A stretch of DNA of 64,000 bases from Streptomyces sp. 2131.1 (GTDB lineage: Bacteria > Actinomycetota > Actinomycetes > Streptomycetales > Streptomycetaceae). The stretch lies in NCBI RefSeq assembly GCF_900105515.1, contig NZ_FNSY01000001.1, positions 7,160,417 through 7,224,416 of the forward strand, in the 5' to 3' direction. The notes beneath the pieces were generated by a model. The model was not told the origin of the DNA and ran no database searches. It was given only the letters and a program-made list of their open reading frames with translations. Below, one piece after another: positions 8,641-17,529 of this stretch (its first letter is position 1; every line of letters starts with the position of its first letter). The position numbers were made by a program, and so were the translations under genes.

Positions 8641-9668
8641 CATTCGTTGCGTACGGCAGTCGATGTCCTGAGCACCAGTTCCGTCGCCAGCTCGATGCGC
8701 GACGAGACGGGCGGACGCCCGTCCGCCACTTGGAGCAGGACCCGCGTGGCCTCCCGCCCCAGTTCCTCGAAGGGCTGCCGGACCGCGCTCAGCGGCGGGC
8801 TTGCCATGGCTGCCACCAGCGTGTCGTCGAACGACATCACCGCCAGGTCCTCCGGAACCCGCCGCCCACGCTGCCGGGCCGCCTCCAGCACCCCCAGTGC
8901 CTGAGTGTCGCTGGCCGCGAACACGGCCGTAGGCGGAACCTCCGCCCCCAGAATCTGCGACGTGGCCGCCAGCGACTCGGCGTAGTCGAAATCCGTCGAA
9001 CGCACCAGTGCCGGGTCGTAATCGATTCCGGCTTCCTCCAGGGCCGCCCGGTATCCGTGCAGCCGGGCAGCCCCGGCCAGCGAGTGCGAACGCCCCGCCA
9101 CCATGCCGATGCGCCTGTGCCCGAGGCCGATGAGATGCTGCACCGCTTCTCGGGCACCGCTCCAGTTGGTGACCCCGATGCTCGGAATCTCCGCTGACGG
9201 AGCACTCAGCGGATCCACCAGCACGACGGGCAACTGCTCCTCGACGATCCGCCGTTGGTCATCCTCCGACAACATCGAGATGACGACGATCAGCCCGGCA
9301 GCGCCCAGCACCTCACACTCCTTCAGCCACTGCCCGATGGACCGACGCCCGGTAGTACCGGTCACCACGTGCACACCGAACTCCCCGGCCGCCTCGACGA
9401 TCCCGCGCACCACCTCCAAGGTGTAGGGACCCGACAGGTCGCGGAACACCGCGATGATCTGCCGGGGCACCCGCGGATCGCGCTCCCAGGAGCGGATGTA
9501 CCCGTGCCGGTCCAGCAGCTCCTCGACCCGGGCCCGGGTCCGCGTCCCCACGTCACGACGCCGGTGCACCACCTTGGACACGGTGCTCAGTGATACCCCC
9601 GCCTCCTGCGCGATGCTCGTCAGCAGCCCGTACTGCGCCTGAAGCCGCCCGCTGTCCTGAACCGTCAC
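8640..9668 (-). CDS. LacI-family transcriptional repressor
   Basis: The product has a LacI helix-turn-helix (SIAQEAGVSLSTVSKVVHRR) followed by a periplasmic-binding-protein-like effector domain. I place the start at GTG 9668, preceded by GAGGAAAG, rather than at an upstream ATG; this gives 342 residues. It lies between the GH3 gene and the secreted exo-glycosidase gene and is the obvious candidate to bind the four CGAAA-N3-TTTCG sites. The inducer is probably a sugar carried by the adjacent transporter (inference). Confidence 0.92.
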   Translation of the reverse strand: MTVQDSGRLQAQYGLLTSIAQEAGVSLSTVSKVVHRRRDVGTRTRARVEELLDRHGYIRSWERDPRVPRQIIAVFRDLSGPYTLEVVRGIVEAAGEFGVHVVTGTTGRRSIGQWLKECEVLGAAGLIVVISMLSEDDQRRIVEEQLPVVLVDPLSAPSAEIPSIGVTNWSGAREAVQHLIGLGHRRIGMVAGRSHSLAGAARLHGYRAALEEAGIDYDPALVRSTDFDYAESLAATSQILGAEVPPTAVFAASDTQALGVLEAARQRGRRVPEDLAVMSFDDTLVAAMASPPLSAVRQPFEELGREATRVLLQVADGRPPVSSRIELATELVLRTSTAVRNE

Positions 9669-9724
9669 TGTCCCGCTTTCCTCACCGGCTGCGCGCCGGG
9701 CGTTGCACGTCAGCCCACACAACA

Positions 9725-9763
9725 GCAGCGGGCGCCGGCAGACAAGCCTGCGGCGCCCGCTGC
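9725..9763. terminator. Terminator of the secreted exo-glycosidase gene
   Basis: A perfect 13-bp stem (9725-9737 with 9751-9763) lies just downstream of the minus-strand gene that ends at 9771. Confidence 0.75.
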
Positions 9764-9770
9764 GAGACGG

Positions 9771-11966
9771 CTACACCCGGCTCCACGCCTGAGTGGCGTG
9801 GCCGAGCGCCGTCCAGAGCTGGACCAGTGATCCGTTGCCGGTCCGCGAACCGCTGACGTCGATAGCCAGACCATTGGAGCGGTTGATCACCGAACCGTCC
9901 AGCCTGAACCACCATTTCTGGCTGGAGCTGCCGTTGCACGGCCACAAGATGAGCTTGGTCCCCGCCGCAGTGCCGTCACCGGCCGCGGCGAGGCACTTGC
10001 CCGCGACGCGGAGTTCGCCCGCGCCGGTCTGCGTGATGGTCTGGTTCGCGTTGCCGTTGCAGTCCCAGATCTGCACCTGCACCCCCGTCGCACCGCCCGG
10101 CACGTCCAGGCATCGGCCCGAGAGGCCGCCCTTGAGCGAGAAGGGCGCATCCGTGGGCAGGGCCTCCCGCACCAGGCGCCATTCCTGGGAATCGTCCGCG
10201 GACGGGTCCGTAGCCGCATCGATGGCCGTCCGCACATCGACGGCCGCGTCCGCGGCCGCGCCGGTCATGTACAGACTGCTGTCCCCGGAGGCTCGGAGCT
10301 TGTAGTAGCCGTCGCTGGAGGCAACCAGTGTCCACTGTTTGTCGCCGGCGCCGTCGTCGACCCACTGCGCGAGCTCGGCGCCCGCGGTCGCGGTGCCGCC
10401 CCAGATGCCGGCCGCCCGGCCACCCGCCTTGTTCAGCAGCGTCACCCTGCCGCCCACGTCGGTGAGGTGCCACCGCTGGGTGTCGTCTGCCGGTGACACC
10501 GGCCCGGTGACCAGGTCGGGAACGTTGCCGGTGAGGATGGCATCCTGCGTCCTGCCGCCCCGCGGAGTCAGTGCCTGCCCGGTGCGGCGATTGACGAGCG
10601 TGTAGTAGGCGCCGTCCGAGTGCCCGAGGTCGACCTCCCCGTACCGGACGGGACCGATACTGCCGCCCGCCCACGACGCCTGGAGGATCAGCACCCGGCC
10701 GGTGCCCTCGACGTACTGGAGGCCGCGGCTGTATCCGGCGGGCACCGGCGTCTGGTACTCCTTCCAGGTGCCGCTGCTCCGGCCGGTCTCGTTCACCCAG
10801 ACGTTCCCGCTGCCGTTCGCGTTGTAGACGATGCGCCCGTCGGGCAGCGCCGAAAGCACGGGGCTGCCGCCCGTCGCGAGCCCTCTGCCCCCGGACGAAA
10901 CAGGCAGGGCACCGACAGCGTCGTCCTGGGCGGCGTGGAACCCCAGCGGGTCGTCCCCCAGCCGGTAGCGGACGGTCGACCCTCCGCCCCAGTACTCGTA
11001 CGTCATGAGCCACTTGCCGTCCGTGGTCGGCACGACGGTGGTCATGCCGGGGCGTCCGCCGCCGATCAGGTTCTTGACGCCGGACCACACGGTTTTGCCG
11101 GGTACGTCGACCACCGGGGTGCTCCAGGAGGCGGCCGTACCATCCCAGGTCCGGTGCGCCAGGATCTGGAGAGCGGGGTCCGGCGCGGTGTCGTTGTGCG
11201 GATCGAGAGCGGGCACACCGGTGGTGGTGTCGTAGCCGGTGTATTCGTTCTCGTCCGAGTAGTAGGCGATCAGCTTGCCGCCGCGGGCATACAGGTGAGG
11301 CTCCCAGACGGGGTCCTGCTGCTTGTTCGTGTTGGCGGCAGAGCGGCCCGTGCCGCCGTCGCCGCCCTGCCATCCGCCTGCCGCGATGATGTTCTCGAAG
11401 TTCCAGGTGGCGCCGTCGTCCGCGCTGGCATACAGGGCGAGCGAAACGTCCTTGCGGTCACCGTTGCCGGAGGGCTGCCAATCGGGGTCGGCGGCCTTGC
11501 GCTCCTTGTAGTAATAATCGTCGCCCGACACGACGCTCGCCAGCAGCAAGGTGCCGGCCTTCAGCTGCCCCACGTCGTGGGGCAGCACGTAGAGGTAGGG
11601 ATTGGTCCAGTTGCTCGTGTACTTCGCGTACCGCGGGTCTGCGGACAAAGCGGCTGGTGCCTTCACGTCCGTGAGCTTCTGCCACGTCGTGCCGTGGTCG
11701 TCGCTCTTGTACAGCGGCATCGTCTGCCCGACCGGATCGCCCTGGCTGTTCTCGAACGCCGCCACGATCCGGCCGCTCGGCAGCTGTGCCGACTTGGGGT
11801 AGAGCACGCAAGGGCGCTTGTTGCACGTCGGGCTCTGCGCCACGTACAGGTCGGAAGGGCTTGGCTGGTACGCCGCCGCGCTCGGTGCCAGGGCGAGAGT
11901 GAGCGCTACTCCCAATCCTGCCGTGGTCGCCACCGCGAACGTTTTCCTTATCGAGTCAGATATCAA
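9771..11966 (-). CDS. Secreted BNR-propeller exo-glycosidase with ricin-type modules
   Basis: The 731-residue protein has a signal peptide to about residue 32 (APSAAA-YQ), then a six-bladed sialidase-fold domain with two clear Asp boxes, SDDHGTTW (88-95) and SADDGATW (181-188), and a DPVWEPHLYA stretch reminiscent of GH93 exo-arabinanases. Two beta-trefoil lectin regions follow (about 455-600 and 605-731, the latter CBM13-like with Gln-x-Trp repeats). GAAGGAG precedes TTG 11966. The propeller could be GH93 or a GH33-like sialidase; the GH3 and ABC neighbours favour plant-polysaccharide breakdown. Two probable LacI operators lie 185 and 330 bp upstream. Confidence 0.82.
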   Translation of the reverse strand: MISDSIRKTFAVATTAGLGVALTLALAPSAAAYQPSPSDLYVAQSPTCNKRPCVLYPKSAQLPSGRIVAAFENSQGDPVGQTMPLYKSDDHGTTWQKLTDVKAPAALSADPRYAKYTSNWTNPYLYVLPHDVGQLKAGTLLLASVVSGDDYYYKERKAADPDWQPSGNGDRKDVSLALYASADDGATWNFENIIAAGGWQGGDGGTGRSAANTNKQQDPVWEPHLYARGGKLIAYYSDENEYTGYDTTTGVPALDPHNDTAPDPALQILAHRTWDGTAASWSTPVVDVPGKTVWSGVKNLIGGGRPGMTTVVPTTDGKWLMTYEYWGGGSTVRYRLGDDPLGFHAAQDDAVGALPVSSGGRGLATGGSPVLSALPDGRIVYNANGSGNVWVNETGRSSGTWKEYQTPVPAGYSRGLQYVEGTGRVLILQASWAGGSIGPVRYGEVDLGHSDGAYYTLVNRRTGQALTPRGGRTQDAILTGNVPDLVTGPVSPADDTQRWHLTDVGGRVTLLNKAGGRAAGIWGGTATAGAELAQWVDDGAGDKQWTLVASSDGYYKLRASGDSSLYMTGAAADAAVDVRTAIDAATDPSADDSQEWRLVREALPTDAPFSLKGGLSGRCLDVPGGATGVQVQIWDCNGNANQTITQTGAGELRVAGKCLAAAGDGTAAGTKLILWPCNGSSSQKWWFRLDGSVINRSNGLAIDVSGSRTGNGSLVQLWTALGHATQAWSRV

Positions 11967-12150
11967 CTGCGGCTCCTTCTAGCATGCGCGTGCCGGCGCC
12001 TGTCGTCGTGGCGGTCTGGGTGCACGCGGGTATCGCCTCGCGGCTTAAGGGGTGTCACCACGGCGCGCGGAAGAGGCGATGAGCCTCCGATGCGTGCGCT
12101 GGTTGGTGGCAAGTATCGGGACGGGACATCGCCATGTCACCGGTAACCTC

Positions 12151-12165
12151 ACGAAAGCCTTTCGG
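12151..12165. promoter_or_regulatory. Probable LacI-family operator, site 3
   Basis: ACGAAAGCCTTTCGG contains the CGAAA-N3-TTTCG core at 12152-12164, about 185 bp before the start of the secreted exo-glycosidase gene. Confidence 0.68.
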
Positions 12166-12293
12166 ACCTCTGGTGCGCCGGGGAATTGACACTGGACGAC
12201 GGCGCACGTCCACCATTACGGCGCATACTCGGACTCGGACTCCGGACGCGCCGAGAGCCGCTCCCGGGGAGAATGCGGCGTGGAGATGGCTGG

Positions 12294-12308
12294 GCGAAAC
12301 CCTTTCGG
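12294..12308. promoter_or_regulatory. Probable LacI-family operator, site 4
   Basis: GCGAAACCCTTTCGG contains the same core at 12295-12307. It is 143 bp from site 3, and the two sites before the ABC operon are 102 bp apart, so both targets carry a pair. Confidence 0.62.
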
Positions 12309-12490
12309 GACGGCGATCCCGAGCCCCTTCCGACGGTCCGTCCTATGGGCCGGCCCTCCACCCCCCACCGCGTTCATATTCAATGCGACGAGCAGCGGTC
12401 GCCGGCCCCAGCGGCTGAGCTCCCATAGCGGCGCCACCCGTCCACCCCTCCCTCCTCGGTTCGGGCCCCCAGTGCTGCGCCTCGGGCCGT

Positions 12491-12830
12491 CTATGACGCC
12501 GGTACCAGCGACCACTGCTGGTCCGCGGCCCCCGGTGTCGTTCCACTGGACCACCTGCGCGCCATCCGCAGTGGAGGGGGAGTCGACACCGAGTACCTTG
12601 CCGCAGCGGCGGTTGAGGAGCTTGTAGTACGAGCCGGTGGGCACGAGCGACCACTGCAGGCGTAGCTGCCGTCCTCGGACCGTTGCACCGCCGCGGCACC
12701 CCGGGGGGTGCTCGCCGCGTAGACACCGAGATTCAGCGCGCGGTTGTGGGCCCAGAACAGCGAGCGCAGCCCCAACACTGTTTGGGGGCCTTCCTCAACT
12801 GGGCCATGCAGATCCGCCATTGGCGATGCT
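12491..12830 (-). pseudogene. Ricin-type lectin domain remnant
   Basis: Minus-strand reading gives a ricin-type module (SYYKLLNRRCGKVLGVDS, DGAQVVQWND), then after a frame change ADQQWSLVPAS and a stop. Upstream, FWAHNRALNLGVYAAST reads as part of a larger unrecognised protein. The pieces need at least two frame shifts, so this is a broken gene, perhaps a second secreted carbohydrate-active protein. Confidence 0.55.
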
Positions 12831-12847
12831 TACTCTCCATTCCCGTG

Positions 12848-13395
12848 ATGAAGGCCACCCGACGCGCCGCGCTCAGTGAAGACGAGCGCTTGGACTCCCT
12901 CGGCTGGCTGCTGACCGACCCGGACACGCCGAAGAAGCTCCGCGTCGCCGGCGTCACCGTTCTCCTCTACGCGGAACCCCTCACCGGATCGTCCGGCTCT
13001 ACGTCGACGACGTGGTCCACGGCGGCGAACCAGTCCTCCTCCGGCTCGGGGAACCGGCCCCACCTGTCCCCGTCCCGGCCGCTTCCTGCCGCGGACTACA
13101 TCGCCGACCGCGAGTACATGAACACAGCCACCAACCAGGCATCCCCCTGGCCGTTTCCCGACCGCCGGGCGGGTCAGCCCTTCCACCCCGATGACCTGTC
13201 CGCGTCCCTCATCGAGATCGGTGTTCCAGTGACTGCCGCTCGCGGCGCCGCCATCCGTCAACAACCCCTTGAGATGCCCGTTCCCCTGGTCGCGGACGCT
13301 CTCGGCTACCACGATAAGACCGGCACCCGCCTACTCAACGAGACCGACGGGACCTGGAGACGATACCCCGTTGGAGATCACACACGGTCACCAGA
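12848..13395 (+). pseudogene. Decayed Streptomyces recombinase-like gene
   Basis: The reading MKATRRAALSEDERLDSLG ... LRVAGVTVLLYAEPLT switches frame (VDDVVHGGEPVLLRLGEPA) and back to DYIADREYMNTATN and VADALGYHDKTGTRLLNETDG. This resembles the C-terminal part of a conserved Streptomyces integrase-like family (from memory). At least two frameshifts and no intact N-terminus make it a pseudogene. From 13396 to 13739 I see no gene. Confidence 0.5.
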
Positions 13396-13739
13396 AGGCT
13401 GGGTTCCTCGGGGAACTGGCGACAGCGGAATAGGAGAGCCCAGCAGTACCGAGGCCGCTGTACGCCCGGCTTCTGCGCGCGAGGTGTCGTGGGCGAAGCG
13501 AGAGGCTGGAAGTGCCGAGTGTCAGCCATTTCCGGTGTCACTCATGTCGCCGGTCGGGCGGCTGCGGCCGGTCGTGGCGCAAGTTTCGGGCTCTCCGGTA
13601 TGGAAGAACGACAGGAGTGCAAGAATTTTCGCCTGCTTAAACCGCGTCTGAACTGCTGATTAGTATGATTCTTCGATGGTTGGCTGAAAACTCTTGCTGA
13701 AAGTTGCACAAGGTCTCCGAGTGCGGCAAGGATCCGGGC

Positions 13740-14072
13740 ATGGCATACCTCATGAAGCACAGATTGCGCCCCATCGCTCTCACCGCCACCGCTGCGGCAG
13801 GTCTCGTCATGACCCTGACCGCGGCCCCGTCCGCCGTGGCGGACACCGGGACGTTCGCGCCGGCATGTGTGGAGTCCTTCCAGAGCTGGCGCTACACCGA
13901 CGTCCACAACACCTGTAACGACACGGTCTCCGTCACAGTTGAGTACACGAACAACCAATGGGCCCCGTGCCGCGTGCTCCAACCCGGCGAGTGGGCGACC
14001 TTCGCCGGCTACGGAACGGACGGCAATTACGTCACCGGGCTGCGAACCTGCGACCCCATCAGCGGCGCCTGA
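13740..14072 (+). CDS. Secreted tendamistat-family alpha-amylase inhibitor
   Basis: The 110-residue precursor has a signal peptide (cleavage near SAVA-DTG, about residue 35) and a 75-residue mature part close to tendamistat. It keeps the inhibitory SWRY motif (49-52; Trp-Arg-Tyr binds the amylase active site in tendamistat) and the four spaced cysteines (43, 59, 77, 104) expected to form two disulfides. ATG 13740 follows AAGGAT; an ATG 12 bp later is possible. It stands alone among remnants. The target is probably an alpha-amylase outside the cell, from competitors or the producer itself. Confidence 0.88.
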   Translation: MAYLMKHRLRPIALTATAAAGLVMTLTAAPSAVADTGTFAPACVESFQSWRYTDVHNTCNDTVSVTVEYTNNQWAPCRVLQPGEWATFAGYGTDGNYVTGLRTCDPISGA

Positions 14073-14383
14073 GTTGTAGCACTTCGCAGGCGAATCGGTA
14101 CGCCGCGGGGTCGGACGCCGGGTGGCGGCACATCGGGCACTGATGCGAGAGCATCCATCGAGCCTTGGAGTCCACGGCCTGTGGCCAGCATTTACGTGGC
14201 CGACGGAGTCGGTTCCCCACCGCGCCGACCGCAGACGGACAACTCTCCGCCGGTGACGGGGGCTGGGCGGAGAGCCGCGGCCGAGACGCTCCGAGCGGAG
14301 CTTGACGCGCCGCCGGCCGCGAGCGGCACGCGACTGAGCGTGGTCTCACGAGGTCCGCGCGGGAGAAGCCCAAGGCGTTCGCG

Positions 14384-14536
14384 CCGCGGAGCCTGGCGAG
14401 GGCCCGACTCGACGCCTTCAGATGGCTGAACCGCTACAACACCCGACGCCGACACTCCCGCCTCGGACAGCGATCACCGATCGCCTTCAAGAACGTCTTC
14501 CACCGCACCCCAACTACGCTGGCCCAAGCCCCATAA
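14384..14536 (+). pseudogene. IS3-family transposase orfB tail
   Basis: The last 50 codons read FRWLNRYNTRRRHSRLGQRS, the conserved C-terminus of IS3-type integrase-fold transposases, ending at TAA 14534-14536. The catalytic core is absent. Confidence 0.75.
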
Positions 14537-15060
14537 CCCGTGTTCAGAATTCAGGGTCAAGGCCCCTGGCCGACACGAGTGAGCTTGGTCGCGAACCCGT
14601 CTACCAGGAGCTTCGGCAATTCGTACGGCCCGCCGACCGCCTGTCCACCGTCAGGCCGGAAATGGCTCCAGCTCCCCATCCGGCCAACCCCACCCACCAC
14701 CCGCGTGGCCCTCGCTGGCGACCTTCCGTCCGCGGTACTCGGCCAGATGCTCGGCCTCTGCTGATGCGCCGGCCCGCAGCCACCGCGTTGTCGGCCTCGG
14801 TTAGCAGGTCGCGCGTGGAGATCCGGGCGGGGCCGACCGGCGTGCGACGCGTTCACGAGTGGTCGCCCCCGAGGGGGGCAATAGCGCGTCCGTGTCCAGG
14901 GCCTCCGGCAGAAGGCGCTGAAGAACGCGCTCTCGCCATTCCCGGAGAGATCGGGGAGGCTATGGGTCTGGAGGCCGATGAGTTCGAGCAGGTACGCGCG
15001 ACACTGCGCCGTCTGACCACGAATGTCACCCGGCACACTCTCTCCCGGCGCTGACGCCCC
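14537..15060. other. Scar region without a recognisable gene
   Basis: No reading frame here looks like a known protein. Bases about 14594-14624 (core CCCGTCTACCAGGAGCTTCG) match part of the repeated segment at 19.4 kb and its inverted copy at 51.4 kb, so this is a third, very short remnant. Confidence 0.5.
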
Positions 15061-15148
15061 GCGCCTGCTTGCGCAGGACCCGGGCACAGCCATCGAGAAC
15101 CAGGAGCTGGATCGGATGTGGGCCTTGCTGGACCGTGCCATCGCCTGA
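15061..15148 (+). pseudogene. 3' fragment of a conserved gene duplicated at 29.4 kb
   Basis: RLLAQDPGTAIENQELDRMW followed by ALLDRAIA and a stop is nearly identical to the end of the gene at 28995-29500. Only the last 29 codons are kept. Confidence 0.7.
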
Positions 15149-15238
15149 TGCGGCACGTGCGGGTGTCCTGCGGGCGACGCCGGCCTCGCTCGCCGGACCG
15201 TCGCAGCGCCGTCCGGTCGGAATTGGAAATAGGGGTTG

Positions 15239-15964
15239 ATGCAGACCGACTCCGCGATGCACGAGTGGCGGATCGAACCCCGGGAGTACGCCCGGCAGGA
15301 GGCCAGGCGCGGCAAGAGGCACGCCTACTCAAGCCTTGACCCGGTGCGCACCGCGCTGATCGTGATCGACATGGTGCCGTTCTTCGTCGAGGCGAGCCCG
15401 TACTTGCGCGGCATCGTGCCGAACATCGGCCGCCTCGCCGACGCGCTGCGCACCGTCGGTGGGCTGGTCGCCTGGGTGCTGCCGGCGAACGTGGCACCGC
15501 TCGCGAGGGTGAGCGGCGAGTTCTACGGACCGGTCGTCAGCCAGACGTTCGCGGCGACCGGCGATGAGGGGCCTCCACGTTCGCGTGTGTGGCACCCCTT
15601 CGACGTCCGCCCGGACGACCTGGTGGTGGAAAAGACCGCGTACAGCGCCTTCTTCCCCGGCCGCTGCGTGCGGCCGGAACTGCTGACGGAACGCGAGATC
15701 GACACCGTCGTCATCACCGGCGCGCTCACGATCGTCTGCTGCGAGTCCTCGGCCCGGGACGCGGCCACCACTGGCCTGCGCGTGCTGATGGTGGCCGACG
15801 CGAATGCGGCCCGGCGCGACCAGGACCATAACGCCACCCTGCACACGATCTACCGGTCGTTCGGCGACGTCCGGACCACGAACGAGGTCCTGGACCTGAT
15901 CGGCCGGCCGATCGTCCTCGACAGCCGCGACGCCGCACACGGTGTGTGCGAGACGAGCACCTGA
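15239..15964 (+). CDS. Isochorismatase-family cysteine hydrolase
   Basis: The 241-residue enzyme has the expected triad: Asp44 in IVIDMVPFF, Lys132 in VVEKTAYSAFFPG and Cys167 in GALTIVCCESSARDA. The family hydrolyses vinyl ethers or amides (isochorismate, nicotinamide, N-carbamoyl compounds). It has no biosynthetic neighbours that would fix the substrate. ATG 15239 has AGGGG just upstream; ATG 15257 is an alternative. Confidence 0.88.
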   Translation: MQTDSAMHEWRIEPREYARQEARRGKRHAYSSLDPVRTALIVIDMVPFFVEASPYLRGIVPNIGRLADALRTVGGLVAWVLPANVAPLARVSGEFYGPVVSQTFAATGDEGPPRSRVWHPFDVRPDDLVVEKTAYSAFFPGRCVRPELLTEREIDTVVITGALTIVCCESSARDAATTGLRVLMVADANAARRDQDHNATLHTIYRSFGDVRTTNEVLDLIGRPIVLDSRDAAHGVCETST

Positions 15965-16291
15965 CGGCCGCTGCTACGGGGGCCAGCTTTGGTTCAGGCT
16001 GCTCAGTACCAGTGCGCTCGCCTGGAATAGGGCAGGGAAGGACGCCCTGCTGCCACTGAGGAGAGCCCATGTGCAGTGGTCACCGCTGCAGCATGACGCG
16101 CAGCGAGACCCGGTGCTGCCGTTCTCGTGAACAAGCCAGAAGCGGGGTGGGCTCTGGTCCAACTTCTGGGAAGCCGTGTCAGCAGGTCAGGCGCCCACCT
16201 CGGGGCAAGCCATTGACCTGCCAGTTCTCAGGGATCGCCGGCTCCTGACACCGGAGATCGGTTCGACGTCACAGAAGCTGTGCCAGAACCG
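15965..16291. other. Intergenic stretch with no supported gene
   Basis: Between the hydrolase and the hairpin at 16292 I see no protein-like reading frame, repeat or regulatory pattern. Confidence 0.5.
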
Positions 16292-16328
16292 CGGGGTGGT
16301 CGAGGAGGGAACGTCCTCGACCACCCCG
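16292..16328 (-). terminator. Strong hairpin after a small minus-strand gene
   Basis: A perfect 15-bp stem (16292-16306 with 16314-16328) and 7-nt loop lie 12 bp downstream of the stop at 16341, supporting the small gene as transcribed. Confidence 0.75.
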
Positions 16329-16340
16329 CCGGTCGGGCAG

Positions 16341-16517
16341 TTACACGCTCTCGCCGCTACTCTTGTCCACCGTCCGGGCTGCGAGCGCACGGAACGCCCC
16401 CTGGACCGTGCCCAGGGCTATCTGGGAGGTGAGGCCGGCACTGTCGGAGCTGGGCGGCTGAGGAACGGGCGCCGGGGTGGGCAGCTGGACGCGCGGAGAA
16501 ACATTATCCCGGGTCAT
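16341..16517 (-). CDS. Small protein of unknown function
   Basis: A 58-residue protein starts with ATG at 16517 (MTRDNVSPRVQLPTPAPVPQ ...) behind a clear AAGGAAG site, ends AARTVDKSSGESV and is followed by a strong hairpin. The same frame is open to another ATG at 16730 behind GGAGGAAG, giving 129 residues, so either start is possible. The Pro/Thr-rich leader and Ala/Gly-rich core recall small peptide precursors, but no family was recognised and no modification enzymes flank it. Confidence 0.5.
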   Translation of the reverse strand: MTRDNVSPRVQLPTPAPVPQPPSSDSAGLTSQIALGTVQGAFRALAARTVDKSSGESV

Positions 16518-16730
16518 GGTGCTTCCTTGGACGAGGAGATGAAGAGGTCCGGACACCTGCGTGGTGTCGTCCGCGGGGGTGTACGCCGCGCGGTCGGCGG
16601 TCCTGCTCCGGCTCTCGTGAGCACGTCCCTGCAGTCCGGCTTCAGCCGTCGCCCAGGGTGGCGGTGTTGACACATCCACCGTAGCGCTGGTGGGCGGAGT
16701 CGTTGCCCCCGTTGCCTGCTTGATAGCCAT

Positions 16731-17042
16731 GAGGGCTTCCTCCACGAGTGGTCGGTCTGCGGGCGGGACGGGCTCGGATACCGCTGTCTCGGTCCGGCAG
16801 GATCAGCGTCTTCACCCCATAGGCGCCAAGGCCGGTAACTGGACAGCAGAGAACAGCCAGAAATTTCCGAGGCATGACGAAGCCCGTCTCGCCCGGTCTT
16901 TGTCAGGCAGGGGTAAGAGGGTCAGATACCTCTGACTGCTCGCCCTCCGGCGCAAGCCAAATCCTCCCGGCGCACACCACCGCGCGACGGGGCCGCACAG
17001 ACCAGGCGCGAGGGTCCACCTACTGCACCAACTGCTACGCCG
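16731..17042. other. Intergenic stretch with no supported gene
   Basis: Reading frames here are low-complexity antisense noise; no promoter, repeat or known domain was found. Confidence 0.45.
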
Positions 17043-17235
17043 CCCACTCCAGCCCGAGATCGGCGAGGGCGGCGAGCCGGCCTTCGATCCGCCGGTCGCG
17101 CCCACTCATGTGGCTGCTCAGGAACACCCCGAGTCGCACGGACATCCCGTCCGCCAGGCCCTCAACATGCTGCCATCCGACGATGGCCTTCCCTTCCCGC
17201 GCGATGTGTGCCCCACGGCCTCACGCCCAGCTGGG
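17043..17235 (-). pseudogene. Helicase-associated repeat fragment
   Basis: Minus-strand reading AHIAREGKAIVGWQHVEGLA then LGVFLSSHMSGRDRRIEGRL and AALADLGLEWA resembles one unit of the helicase-associated repeats at the C-terminus of large actinobacterial helicases. No helicase motor is present. Confidence 0.45.
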
Positions 17236-17392
17236 GCCCTGCAGCGCCAGAAGCGGTCCAAGTCACACGGTGTGCTGTCCCCACCCCTTGCCAGCCGTCC
17301 AACGCAGCCCTCGCGGAGAAGCCGCCGCCCACCATCGCGTGGTGGTCAGCGGTCGCGCTCTCCGAACCCCCCTTCGCGAAGAGCGGTTGCCT

Positions 17393-17489
17393 TCCCCGTG
17401 CGTCCGGTGTTCGTGTAGGAGATGGCGAGGTTGTGGCGGGCGGTGAGGGTGTTGGGGTGGTCGGGTCCGAGGAGGCGTTCGGAATCGGC
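17393..17489 (-). pseudogene. TPR-repeat protein fragment
   Basis: Minus-strand LADSERLLGPDHPNTLTARH followed by NLAISYTNTGRT is a tetratricopeptide unit of the kinesin-light-chain type common in Streptomyces signalling proteins. It is cut at 17489 by the IS element starting there. Confidence 0.6.
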
Positions 17490-17529
17490 TAGGCCGTTTC
17501 GTTTGGATCACCTGATCGTTGGTCTGGAC

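Noticed and set aside
14557..15315. 252-codon minus-strand frame between the inhibitor and isochorismatase genes
   Set aside because: Low-complexity composition, no ribosome site and no family; only a short part matches the repeat also found at 19.4 and 51.4 kb.
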